Assembly: GCA_965229095.1 (NCBI GenBank)
Contig: OZ245855.1
Span: 2,232,001-2,296,000 of the forward strand
Source of the DNA: Taibaiella sp965229095
GTDB taxonomy: Bacteria; Bacteroidota; Bacteroidia; Chitinophagales; Chitinophagaceae
Length of the DNA stretch: 64,000 nucleotides
Reading direction: 5' to 3'
Shown: piece after piece, positions 33,553 through 41,621 of the stretch
Layout: each line of letters opens with the position of its first letter
How positions within the stretch are numbered: the first letter of the stretch is position 1
Program-made: the position numbers and the translations under genes
The notes under the pieces: generated by a model
The model's database searches: none
What the model saw: the letters and a program-made list of their open reading frames with translations, nothing else
Told to the model about the DNA's origin: nothing

Positions 33553-34263
33553 TCAGGAATTAAAGATGCGCAGGGATTGTATTACAGCATCTTTATAATT
33601 TCCGCCGATCGGTATTTCCGTGTTATCCTTAAGCCGGAGCATGCTGTTACCCAGCTCGGACACAAACCGGGTATTGACGATAAAAGATTTGTGCACCTGG
33701 ATAAAACAGGGGTTGGGATGCAGCTCTTCTTCAATGTTAGCCAGTGTGGCATAGATCGTAATTTTCTGGCTTCCCGTATGGATCGTAAGGTAGTTCCTGA
33801 AGGATTCTATGTAGCGGACTTCCTGCGGATCGATCCTGACCAGCTTGCGTTCGCTGCGTACATAAAAGGGTTCATCCATCTCTTTCGAAAGCGGGCCTGA
33901 AGCGGACAAAGGATTTTGCAATTGCTGCACCTTGTTTATGGCTTTCAGGAAACGCTCGAAACGGATAGGCTTGAGCAGATAATCGACAATATCCAGCTCG
34001 TAGCCTTCCAGCGCATATTCCTCATAGGCAGTAGTCAGCACCACTTTGGGCGGATGCTTCAGGCTCTTCAGCAGATCCATGCCACTCATCTCCGGCATTT
34101 TAATATCCAGGAACATAATATCCACCGGCGACCGGCTCAACGCAGCAAAAGCCTGTAACGCGTTATTGCACCGGCCGGCCAGGGTCAGCGAACCGATCCT
34201 GGAAATATATAAAGCCAGCACATCCTGCGCCAGCAATTCGTCGTCAACAATCAGGCATTTCAT
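33553..34263 (-). CDS. LytTR-type response regulator
   Basis: 236 residues. Receiver domain at 1-115: acidic pair Asp7-Asp8, phospho-acceptor Asp53 in FLDIKMPEMSG, Thr-Thr-Ala and Lys in LLKPI. LytTR DNA-binding domain at about 138-236 (VRSERKLVRIDPQEVRYIES, YLTIHT, FIQVHKSFIVN). The first four bases overlap the end of the histidine kinase gene, so they are translationally coupled. The target genes are unknown; the divergent thioredoxin gene lies nearby. Confidence 0.93.
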   Translation of the reverse strand: MKCLIVDDELLAQDVLALYISRIGSLTLAGRCNNALQAFAALSRSPVDIMFLDIKMPEMSGMDLLKSLKHPPKVVLTTAYEEYALEGYELDIVDYLLKPIRFERFLKAINKVQQLQNPLSASGPLSKEMDEPFYVRSERKLVRIDPQEVRYIESFRNYLTIHTGSQKITIYATLANIEEELHPNPCFIQVHKSFIVNTRFVSELGNSMLRLKDNTEIPIGGNYKDAVIQSLRIFNS

Positions 34264-35357
34264 AGGCTTAGCTGAATAAAAAGTAGTACCTCAAAAATAT
34301 TATTTTGCTGCTGTATATCCAGGGTATGCTTCCCCGGATAGAGCAGCTGCAGCCGTTTTCTGACGTTCTCAAGTCCCAGACCGCTATCCTCTCGGCTGGG
34401 TAGCGGCTTATAATTGTTCTTACAGGAAAAGCGAAGCGTGTCATCCGCCATGCTTATGTCAATGTCGACAAAAGCATCTTCTGCCATGGAATTGGAGCCA
34501 TGCTTCACTGCATTTTCTACGAAGGGGATCAGGAGCAAAGGAGCGATCTGGTAGGCCGTTATCCTTTGATCGCAACAAAAGCGCAATACCTGTCCGCTGC
34601 TGAGCCGCATTTTTTCGATATCCGCATAATCGCGCAACATCTGTATGTCCTTCTTCAGCGGTACAAACTCATACTTTGCTTCATAGAGCATGTAACGGAG
34701 TATTTCCGAAAGCCGCATCACCACTTCCGGCGTCTGATCCGATTTCTGTAAGGACAAAGAATAGATGCTGTTGAGCACATTGAACAGGAAATGAGGATTC
34801 ACCTGCGACTTCAGCACCGATAGCTCTATTTCGGTCTGCTGCTGCCGGATCAGCTCATTTTGCCTAACCGCAATAAAAAAATGTTGCCCCAGGAAGACTA
34901 ATGAAAATTGGATGATGGTAAAACACGACGAGCTGTAAAAGGTGTATAGGAAGAACGACAGGGTATGTGTTCTGCTACTTCTCGTGAAAGCAGAGTAGTA
35001 GCTGAAATCGTATGTTTTTATGCCCGGTATACGATCCAGGATATATTCCCGGTAAAAAACAAGAATAGCGGTATGCAGCACCAGGCTTAGCAATAAGCCA
35101 ATCGCATAGATGAAGTATTTTTTACGGAGTAAGAACCGGGGGATGAACAGCAAGGTATTGATGTACAAGGTTGCCAGAAGCGCCGTATTGTACAGGAGGG
35201 TATGCAGCAAAAGAAGCTCTTGCGCCTCGCCGGTTACACCCGACAAGTTGAAATTGCCTGCCGTTCCCCTTATCCAGAAATATAAAAATATAGCATTGAG
35301 CAGTAACCTGATGAACAGGTATGATCTTAAAAATGCACCGGTCTTTTGCAGGCTCAT
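34260..35357 (-). CDS. LytS/YehU-type sensor histidine kinase
   Basis: 365 residues with four membrane segments in the first 165, no extracellular domain of note, then a His_kinase domain with phospho-acceptor His189 in VNPHFLFNVLNSIYSLS and a HATPase domain (IPFVENAVKHGSNS as N-box, GLGLENVRKRLQLLYPG as G-box). Partner is the overlapping LytTR regulator. The signal probably involves the membrane part. Divergent from the thioredoxin gene at 35529. Confidence 0.93.
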   Translation of the reverse strand: MSLQKTGAFLRSYLFIRLLLNAIFLYFWIRGTAGNFNLSGVTGEAQELLLLHTLLYNTALLATLYINTLLFIPRFLLRKKYFIYAIGLLLSLVLHTAILVFYREYILDRIPGIKTYDFSYYSAFTRSSRTHTLSFFLYTFYSSSCFTIIQFSLVFLGQHFFIAVRQNELIRQQQTEIELSVLKSQVNPHFLFNVLNSIYSLSLQKSDQTPEVVMRLSEILRYMLYEAKYEFVPLKKDIQMLRDYADIEKMRLSSGQVLRFCCDQRITAYQIAPLLLIPFVENAVKHGSNSMAEDAFVDIDISMADDTLRFSCKNNYKPLPSREDSGLGLENVRKRLQLLYPGKHTLDIQQQNNIFEVLLFIQLSL

Positions 35358-35503
35358 CCCGCCAAAATTATAGGAAATGGGTTAAGATCGGCCATAAATT
35401 ATCCCAAAGCGCAGTTTACCGGGACGAAAACCCCGGAAAAGAATTTGCATAAAAGAACAACCGTCTTATCCGGGTTAGGATCAGCCACAACCCGTACCTG
35501 TCA

Positions 35504-35511
35504 CATCTTTG
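35504..35511 (+). promoter_or_regulatory. -7-like element CATCTTTG
   Basis: One mismatch to TAnnTTTG, 17 bases upstream of ATG 35529. Confidence 0.45.
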
Positions 35512-35528
35512 CTTTAAAATATCAGCAT

Positions 35529-36692
35529 ATGATGAAAAGCACTTTAATAGCAGCTATGATCTCATTGGCCGGCAACGCTTATGCCCAGCAAACATTAACG
35601 GTCATAGACCAGGATTATGAGCTGGCCAGGCAGACAGCGCAGCAACAGCAGAAACTATTGATCGTCGACTTTTACACGACCTGGTGCGTGCCTTGTAAAA
35701 TGCTGGACAAAACCATTTTTCAAAACGACAGCATCGCCGGCGAGATCAGTAAAAATTTTGTGGTGCTCAAGTATGATGCGGAAAAAGATTCCCTCCACAA
35801 CCTATCGCTCAAGCATCATGTATGCTCCTATCCTACAACCGTTATCCTGACCGGGGAAGGCCGGCTGATCCATAAAATGTTCGGCACCGGCGGTAATAAA
35901 CCGCTTGTTGACAACTACACCGCCCTGCTCCGGGAAAGCATTCAGCGCCACAAACAAGGAATATATATAGAAGGCATTTCTGCAACGATCGACCCGGACA
36001 TATACCCTGCATTCTACAAAAAGTATGTGCGCCGGATAGCTGATATTAAACCCGGCGACCTCAGCAGCTATTGGGAAAACCATAAAGACCTGCGATCGGA
36101 AGTGAGCCTGGCTATCCTTGCCTATTTCGGGAAAGCACCGGAACAGGTAACCCGCAACCTGGTACAACACAAAGCAGATTATGAAAAGCGGTTCGGGAAA
36201 GCGGATGTACAATTTATCATTAACCGTATTGCGGCTGAAAAATTCGGCGATGCTATCGCAGCAAAAGATGAAGCCCGGTACAATGCCGCGGCACAATTTG
36301 CACAGCAGCATTTGCCACCGGCTGATGTCCGCCAATACCTTAGCGTTTACAGTCTTGAAATGAATATCGCAAAAGGGGCATGGGATAAGGTCTCCACTCA
36401 TATAGCGGAGCAGGTACGCCGGAAAACGATCAATGCAAACGAGATCAACTATTTCTGCTGGATCATTTACGAAAAATGCTATGATAAGAAGGTGATCCGC
36501 TATGCTGTGCAACTGATGAAAGAGGTTACGGATACGAATACCTCATTTGCTATGCTCGACACTTATGCACGCCTGCTGGCCCGGGATGACCATAAACAGG
36601 AGGCCACAGCGGTCATGAAACGCGCCATCGCTATAGGAAAGGCCAATAACGAGGACACCAAAGAAAGTGAAGAGGCGCTGAGTAAATTTTAG
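35529..36692 (+). CDS. Exported thioredoxin-domain protein with helical tail
   Basis: 387 residues from ATG 35529. A signal peptide (LIAAMISLAGNAYAQ) is followed by a thioredoxin domain with Cys53-Cys56 in TTWCVPCKMLD and the cis-Pro segment SYPTTVILTGEGRL. Residues about 165-387 are an all-helical region with TPR-like character (FAMLDTYARLLARDDHKQEATAVMKRAIAIGK). The frame runs upstream to 35346 but that part lacks a signal sequence at its start and overlaps the kinase promoter region. Likely a periplasmic disulfide reductase or holdase; substrate unknown. Confidence 0.85.
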   Translation: MMKSTLIAAMISLAGNAYAQQTLTVIDQDYELARQTAQQQQKLLIVDFYTTWCVPCKMLDKTIFQNDSIAGEISKNFVVLKYDAEKDSLHNLSLKHHVCSYPTTVILTGEGRLIHKMFGTGGNKPLVDNYTALLRESIQRHKQGIYIEGISATIDPDIYPAFYKKYVRRIADIKPGDLSSYWENHKDLRSEVSLAILAYFGKAPEQVTRNLVQHKADYEKRFGKADVQFIINRIAAEKFGDAIAAKDEARYNAAAQFAQQHLPPADVRQYLSVYSLEMNIAKGAWDKVSTHIAEQVRRKTINANEINYFCWIIYEKCYDKKVIRYAVQLMKEVTDTNTSFAMLDTYARLLARDDHKQEATAVMKRAIAIGKANNEDTKESEEALSKF

Positions 36693-36719
36693 AGCGTAAC
36701 TGGTTGCCGCTACATTTTG

Positions 36720-36747
36720 CAGAGCCGTTGCATGCAACGGCTCTGCT
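36720..36747 (+). terminator. Terminator after thioredoxin gene
   Basis: 28-bp perfect palindrome around GCCGTTGCATGCAACGGC, 27 bases past the stop at 36692. Confidence 0.65.
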
Positions 36748-37104
36748 ATTATATCATTAGGAATAATAGTGTTTTCTCTCGCCGGAGGCGCGGCGGAATG
36801 GAGTAAACATATCTTATAACAAAGGGTCATGGTGAGCAGAGGCGAACCATGGGGAGCGAGGCAGAGGCGAAGCAAGACACGATCCATGGTGAATACCTTA
36901 TAACAAAGGGTCACCTGAGCGCAGTCGAAGGATAAAAAAGGGAAATTTTTGTCGTGCTTCGACTACACTCAGCAGGACAAAAATTTTGGATCATACCTTA
37001 TAACGAAGGTCATGGTGAGGGAGTCGAACCATGGGGAGTGAACATAGCCTACATTTCACTCTTCACCAAAAAAATGGATCGTGAAGACACGATCCATGGA
37101 GGTT
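36748..37104. repeat. Mosaic of dispersed intergenic repeats
   Basis: No gene seen. Two units with CCTTATAAC(A/G)AAGG, ...TCATGGTGAG and GAACCATGGGGAG recur at about 36816-36860 and 36995-37040; AGACACGATCCATGG appears at about 36874 and 37084; 36895-37008 is an inverted copy of 50937-51050. Confidence 0.75.
36895..37008 (-). repeat. 114-bp dispersed repeat, copy A
   Basis: Reverse complement of 50937-51050 with only scattered mismatches. Contains CCTTCGACTGCGCTCAGG and a long hairpin-capable part with arms CAAAAATTT / AAATTTTTG. Confidence 0.8.
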
Positions 37105-37782
37105 TTAATAAATCAAGCTTCTGGATTTACCCGCAGGAGGCTTGGCATATGTTTTTTTATTGTGCGGCAGGTTATCGTTCCGCCGCTTTATCCTTGCACT
37201 GTCACTCTTCGAGATGTGTTGAAACTCTTTTTCATGGATCAGATAGTCTACCTGGTATTCTTCTTCACGGGTCAACTGGCCGGTAGCCGCATCGTAGTAG
37301 CGCCATACCCCATGCTTGGTATAACCCAGCTCGGTAGGAACTGCTACTAAGGTATCAATATAAGTATCGGCCTTGGTAATCCATACCGAATCGTACTTAT
37401 TGGGTGAGTAAAGACCACGGTAATTGCCGATACAGGTCAGCCGGCCGTCTTCGTAATATTGGGCAGTACCATTCAATACTCCCCTTGAATACGTTTCGGT
37501 TGCCATCAGTTGTTGTTCGCCGTCCAGCTTTGTCCATACACCGGTTTTCTGATCGTCCAGGTAAGTGCCGTATTCGTAATAATGCGGTTCTCCCATCCTG
37601 GCAGGGTATTCATAAAACCAAAGCCCCTGTTTCCGCTGCTGTGCATCGGTCTTGTTCAGATTGTCTTTTCGTTTCGGCTCTTCCTGTTTCTTATCGGGAG
37701 CTGCTGTTTTATTTTTTTGGGCAAAAGCAACAAAGCAACCTGCAAGCGTTGCTGCAAAAAATAAAAAAATGATCTTTCTCAA
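37105..37782 (-). CDS. Secreted MORN-repeat (YwqK-like) protein
   Basis: 225 residues starting at TTG 37782 (no ATG near; GGAGG lies 7-8 bases upstream). A signal peptide (IIFLFFAATLAGCFVAFAQ) leads to a Lys-rich linker and MORN_2-type repeats (QGLWFYEYPARMGEPHYYEYGTYLDDQKTGVW, NGTAQYYEDGRLTCIGNYRG, KHGVWRYYDAATGQLTREEEY). Such repeats form beta-hairpin stacks. No function known. Last gene of the minus-strand run that begins with the CPBP protease; 54 bases after the HesB gene. Confidence 0.78.
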   Translation of the reverse strand: MRKIIFLFFAATLAGCFVAFAQKNKTAAPDKKQEEPKRKDNLNKTDAQQRKQGLWFYEYPARMGEPHYYEYGTYLDDQKTGVWTKLDGEQQLMATETYSRGVLNGTAQYYEDGRLTCIGNYRGLYSPNKYDSVWITKADTYIDTLVAVPTELGYTKHGVWRYYDAATGQLTREEEYQVDYLIHEKEFQHISKSDSARIKRRNDNLPHNKKTYAKPPAGKSRSLIY

Positions 37783-37836
37783 AGCTAATCCTCCATTAAA
37801 GATCCTGCCGTGCAGGAAAGTTAAACAATGTCCTTA

Positions 37837-38184
37837 CTACACAGCAAATGAAGTACCACAGCCGCAGGAACTGCTGGCATTGGGATTGTTGAACACAAAA
37901 CCTCTTGCGTTCAGCCCGCTGGAATAGTCGATTTCCATACCCAGCAGGTAAATACTATGCGCTTTTTTCATTACCACAGGAATCCCATCGATCACGCTTT
38001 CTATATCATCTTCTTCTTTCTGGTCAAACCCCAGCACATAGCTCAGGCCCGAACAGCCCCCACCTTTCACCCCTACCCTCAGGAACATGTTTTCCATTTC
38101 GGGCTGGCTTTGCAAATTTCTGATCTCTTTCAATGCGCCTTCCGTAAAGGATACCGGCGCCACATCTGTTGCCATCATACTCAT
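37837..38184 (-). CDS. HesB/IscA family Fe-S assembly protein
   Basis: 115 residues. The three conserved Cys are present: Cys44 in VKGGGCSGLSYVLGF, and Cys107 and Cys109 in SSSCGCG. Acts as an A-type carrier that delivers or stores Fe-S clusters in the cytoplasm. It starts 7 bases after the unknown gene at 38192 and so is in the same transcript; no other suf/isc genes are in the window. Confidence 0.93.
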   Translation of the reverse strand: MSMMATDVAPVSFTEGALKEIRNLQSQPEMENMFLRVGVKGGGCSGLSYVLGFDQKEEDDIESVIDGIPVVMKKAHSIYLLGMEIDYSSGLNARGFVFNNPNASSSCGCGTSFAV

Positions 38185-38191
38185 TTAATTA

Positions 38192-38692
38192 TTAATGTTG
38201 GTCCTTATTTTTTCCCACAGCCTTCTCCCCTTCATCTCCCTTCTCTTTTTCCTCCTTGTCTTCGGCGGGCTCAATAATAAACTGGGGAAACATCATACTC
38301 TGACCTTGCTGGGTTTGTTTATTCTTTTCATCCAGGAAAGCGCTATAGCTGCCAAACTGGTTCATCAACTGGTAACCTTCGTTCGTGAGATCCAGTTTGC
38401 CGGCATTACCGAATCCGATAAGGGCATGCACCAGGCCCATATTGATCATGATATCCCAGATCCGGGCAGCTTCTTTTTCCGATATCTTAATCTTATTGGG
38501 CAGTAGTACATCATCCTGCAGTGAGCGGGGTATCCTGTCTCCATCATTGTACAGTGCCTTCAACGCAGCATCAATAATGATGGAATCTTGTTGTTTCCGG
38601 TCTACCATAGCCGGTAGCGGCACCCTGTTTTTGAATCGCTCTAGAATCTTCCTTTTCCTGTTATTGCCTCCCTGGAGGTTTTTTAAAGCCAT
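38192..38692 (-). CDS. Conserved hypothetical, winged-helix-like
   Basis: 166 residues, no signal peptide or membrane segment. Two halves: an N-terminal basic start (NNRKRKILERFKNRVP) with helical LKALYNDGDRIPRSLQDDVLLP, then IKISEKEAARIWDIMINMGLVHALIGFGNAGKLDLTNEGYQLMNQFGSY, which has the look of a winged helix. The C-terminus is charged and disordered (EDKEEKEKGDEGEK). I do not recognise a family. Placed between psd and the HesB gene in one operon. Confidence 0.65.
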   Translation of the reverse strand: MALKNLQGGNNRKRKILERFKNRVPLPAMVDRKQQDSIIIDAALKALYNDGDRIPRSLQDDVLLPNKIKISEKEAARIWDIMINMGLVHALIGFGNAGKLDLTNEGYQLMNQFGSYSAFLDEKNKQTQQGQSMMFPQFIIEPAEDKEEKEKGDEGEKAVGKNKDQH

Positions 38693-38747
38693 ATTAGTTT
38701 TTATTAAAAGATACTGCAGGTTCTATTACCGTCCTGGCTACCTGTCT

Positions 38748-39401
38748 TTATATTTTCGCCAGGATCGTTTGCCCCCCTTTTACCGCTTCTCCTATCTTCA
38801 CTTCTATTTTAGTACCAACGGGAAAAAATACATCTACCCTGGAACCAAAACGGATAAATCCGAACTCAGCATTTTGCCCGATCGTATCACCGCCTTTTAC
38901 ATAATACTTGATACGGCGGGCCATGGCCCCGGCAATCTGGCGCATCAGTAAAGTTACATGATTATTGCTTACCACCACTGTGGTCCGTTCGTTTTCCGTT
39001 GAAGACTTAGGATGCCAGGCTACCAGGTATTTTCCGGGATGGTATTTTACGTAATCTACTTTTCCTTTTATGGGGCTGCGGTTCACGTGCACATTCAGCG
39101 GCGACATAAAAATAGAAACCTGGAGCCTTTTGTCCTTGAAATACTCATTTTCCTGGGTTTCTTCAATTACTACGACCTTTCCATCGGCCGGCGCCACGAT
39201 AAGATTATCGCCTTCGGTAAAGGTACGGCGAGGGATCCGGAAGAACCACAGTACCCAAAACCACAACAGGAAAAACACGACTTGTATCAGCCAATACAAT
39301 ACCGGTATAGAATAAAGGAAATGATAATTAAGCCAACTGATACCGATCCATAAAATAGTAGCGATTAAAATGTGGCTGTAACCTTCGCGATGAATGTACA
39401 T
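38748..39401 (-). CDS. psd: Phosphatidylserine decarboxylase proenzyme
   Basis: Decarboxylates phosphatidylserine to phosphatidylethanolamine after self-cleavage that creates a pyruvoyl group. 217 residues of the short, archaetidylserine-type branch: two N-terminal membrane segments, VAPADGKVVVIEE, FMSPLNVHVNRSPIKG, and the FGSRVD cleavage site (Gly186-Ser187). The next upstream gene is cdsA, which supplies CDP-diacylglycerol for the same pathway. Its start abuts a TTAGATG-type repeat array that forms the leader. Confidence 0.94.
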   Translation of the reverse strand: MYIHREGYSHILIATILWIGISWLNYHFLYSIPVLYWLIQVVFFLLWFWVLWFFRIPRRTFTEGDNLIVAPADGKVVVIEETQENEYFKDKRLQVSIFMSPLNVHVNRSPIKGKVDYVKYHPGKYLVAWHPKSSTENERTTVVVSNNHVTLLMRQIAGAMARRIKYYVKGGDTIGQNAEFGFIRFGSRVDVFFPVGTKIEVKIGEAVKGGQTILAKI

Positions 39402-39402
39402 G

Positions 39403-39463
39403 TTTAGATGTTAGATGTTAGATATAAGATATGAGATGTTAGATTTGGGTATTGAGATGTTAC
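39403..39463. repeat. TTAGATGTTAGA-type array upstream of psd
   Basis: About 61 bases of TTAGATGTTAGATGTTAGAT, ATAAGATATGAGAT and related units. On the psd strand it reads CTAACATCTAACATCTAA and ends one base before the ATG. Shared with the array before ribH (15518-15612). Confidence 0.8.
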
Positions 39464-39545
39464 ATGCCAATTGTATGATATTGCTTACCGGCGGCGACTG
39501 CCTTCCATATTTACTGCCTGCCGGATTTTGCGAAGATACATCGTA

Positions 39546-40367
39546 TCAATTTACCATAAAAAGGGCCGCATAACAGAAGGCAAAGGGCAGTGTCACCAAT
39601 AAAGAATCGAAGCGGTCCAGCGCCCCACCATGCCCCGGCATAATATTGCCCGAGTCCTTGATACCTGCCAGCCTTTTCAACTTGGATTCCAGCAGGTCGC
39701 CCGCGGTACCTGCCACAGCCGCCAGCAAGGCCAGCACCATCCAGTCTACCATATGATATTGTTTCAAGGGTGAATAATAACCCCATACCGCAGCACCGGC
39801 AATGGTAAGAATAGCACCTCCCGCCGTACCCTCCCAGGTCTTTTTGGGCGATATAGGTGAAAAGGGTGTTTTGCCAATGAAAGAGCCTACGATATAAGCC
39901 ATGGTATCGTTCATCCAGATCATGAGGATCAGGGCCAGCGGGATGGCGAAGTCGAAGTCGACCCTTAACGTCACCAGGAAGGCCATAGGAAGGGAAATGT
40001 ATAATAAGGCTACGATGGCCGTAAAGCCGGCAATAAGGCCAGTCTTCTTATTTAATATGGTGCACAACAGGATAAGCACCGGGAAAATAACCGCCAGGAA
40101 TGCAACTTGCGTAATGAGGCCGATAAGGGGTATACTAAGCGCCACAACAACACCTGCGACCTGGGTAAGTCCTACCAGCCAGGACGGGAAATAGACGTCG
40201 GGATAAATAGCAGCGATAAGTTTAAAAAACTCCCGGATACAAAGAAACTGGATCAGGAGCGCCAACCCGATAATCGCGAAGGGATCGGGATACAGCAGGC
40301 CAAACATCATGATGGCGGCAAAAACTATGGCAGAACCCAAGCGGGTAAAAAATACAGGCCAATTCAT
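39546..40367 (-). CDS. cdsA: Phosphatidate cytidylyltransferase
   Basis: Makes CDP-diacylglycerol from phosphatidate and CTP, the branch point of phospholipid synthesis, in the inner membrane. 273 residues with seven or eight hydrophobic segments. The CdsA signature is near the C-terminus: SPKKTWEGTAGGA, then VAGTAGDLLESKLKRLAGIKDSGNIMPGHGGALDRFDS. 38 bases behind the CPBP gene and ahead of psd in the same direction, so the phospholipid genes are co-expressed. Confidence 0.95.
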   Translation of the reverse strand: MNWPVFFTRLGSAIVFAAIMMFGLLYPDPFAIIGLALLIQFLCIREFFKLIAAIYPDVYFPSWLVGLTQVAGVVVALSIPLIGLITQVAFLAVIFPVLILLCTILNKKTGLIAGFTAIVALLYISLPMAFLVTLRVDFDFAIPLALILMIWMNDTMAYIVGSFIGKTPFSPISPKKTWEGTAGGAILTIAGAAVWGYYSPLKQYHMVDWMVLALLAAVAGTAGDLLESKLKRLAGIKDSGNIMPGHGGALDRFDSLLVTLPFAFCYAALFMVN

Positions 40368-40405
40368 TCAGAAGAACGTAAGGTTTCTTGATTAATAAAA
40401 AGAGG

Positions 40406-41356
40406 CTAAGCTTGTTTATCCCACAGGTCCATATCCTCTTTAGGAGCAGGCAATTGCACTACACTCCAATAAGCGGGCAAAGGTGTCCTTTTGCGGTACA
40501 GGATAAAAATACCCAGGGTCAGCACTGCAAGCCCTATAACAAATACCACCAGCACCACCGAAGGCGCCTCCAGCGACTTTTCCAATGCCGGATTGCTGTA
40601 CACGCCCAGCAATACCTGGAGGCCGTTGAACAACAGGTGCAACAACACATTCATCCAGATACTGGATGTAATATAATATACCCAGCCCAGCACCAGGCCG
40701 GCCAGGAAAATAGGCAAAAACTCGGATATACTTGTATGAAATGCGGCAAAAAGCAATGCGGAAAGCACCACCGACAACCACCATTTTTTAAGGATGGATT
40801 GCGCAAACTTAAACACCATTCCCCTGAAGAAGAACTCTTCGCAAATAGCCGGAACCACAGCGATCAGGAAAATGCTCCGTACCACGGCCCAGGCATTGCC
40901 CGAGCTCAGGTAGGTCATGATAAAAGCTTCTCTTTGCTTATCCAGCTCTTTGGAAGTATTGCCCAGGTCCAGTTGCTTGAGCCAGTTGGCAACCGGCCCC
41001 AACAGCACGATAAGCCCCAGCGATAGCAATACTACTATCATGATCTGCACCTTTTTACCGGGCGCCTTCATGCCCAGGTATTGCCGGGGCGAAGGATCAG
41101 CAAGGTAAGCGTAGATCAGCGCAGGCAACAGGAAGGTAAAGATCTGGAACAAGGTATTGGATACAAAAATGATATTGGGTCGTTTGTAAATATCATTTTC
41201 CAGGAACTGCTGCAACTGGTCGGTACTGATACCTGTCGCCGCTTTTATATATAAAGGCTGCAGCAGCAGGCCCAACAGCAGGAAGGCACACCAGAAAGAC
41301 AGGAATAAGAGCAACTGGACAGGGGCCGGCTGTATCCTCAGGTAATTTTTAAACAT
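40406..41356 (-). CDS. CPBP family intramembrane metalloprotease
   Basis: 316 residues, eight predicted membrane segments. The CPBP/Abi motifs are visible: EEFFFRG with two Glu and Arg, FAAFHTS, and the last HLLFNGLQ His. This family processes prenylated proteins in eukaryotes (Rce1) and in bacteria serves stress or immunity functions; substrate not known here. First gene of the run CPBP-cdsA-psd-unknown-HesB-MORN. Confidence 0.9.
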   Translation of the reverse strand: MFKNYLRIQPAPVQLLLFLSFWCAFLLLGLLLQPLYIKAATGISTDQLQQFLENDIYKRPNIIFVSNTLFQIFTFLLPALIYAYLADPSPRQYLGMKAPGKKVQIMIVVLLSLGLIVLLGPVANWLKQLDLGNTSKELDKQREAFIMTYLSSGNAWAVVRSIFLIAVVPAICEEFFFRGMVFKFAQSILKKWWLSVVLSALLFAAFHTSISEFLPIFLAGLVLGWVYYITSSIWMNVLLHLLFNGLQVLLGVYSNPALEKSLEAPSVVLVVFVIGLAVLTLGIFILYRKRTPLPAYWSVVQLPAPKEDMDLWDKQA

Positions 41357-41621
41357 ACACCAGTTTAGGTCGATATCCGTTTAGCAGCGGATTTTCTTTT
41401 AAAGCTTGCAAAAATACGGGTTTTCCATTCCGTGAAAGGAAAAACTTATGCTGTATAACTTCTTCCTGCTCTGCGCTTATTTCCTCATTTGTAAACAGCC
41501 TGGTAAACATAAATTATTGCTAAAAGACGGTAACGCACTGAACCAATACCTTAATTTTATTGCCAGCAATTACAACAGGTGCTGTACAAGACAAAGCACG
41601 GTCAACCAATTGTTTAACTTT

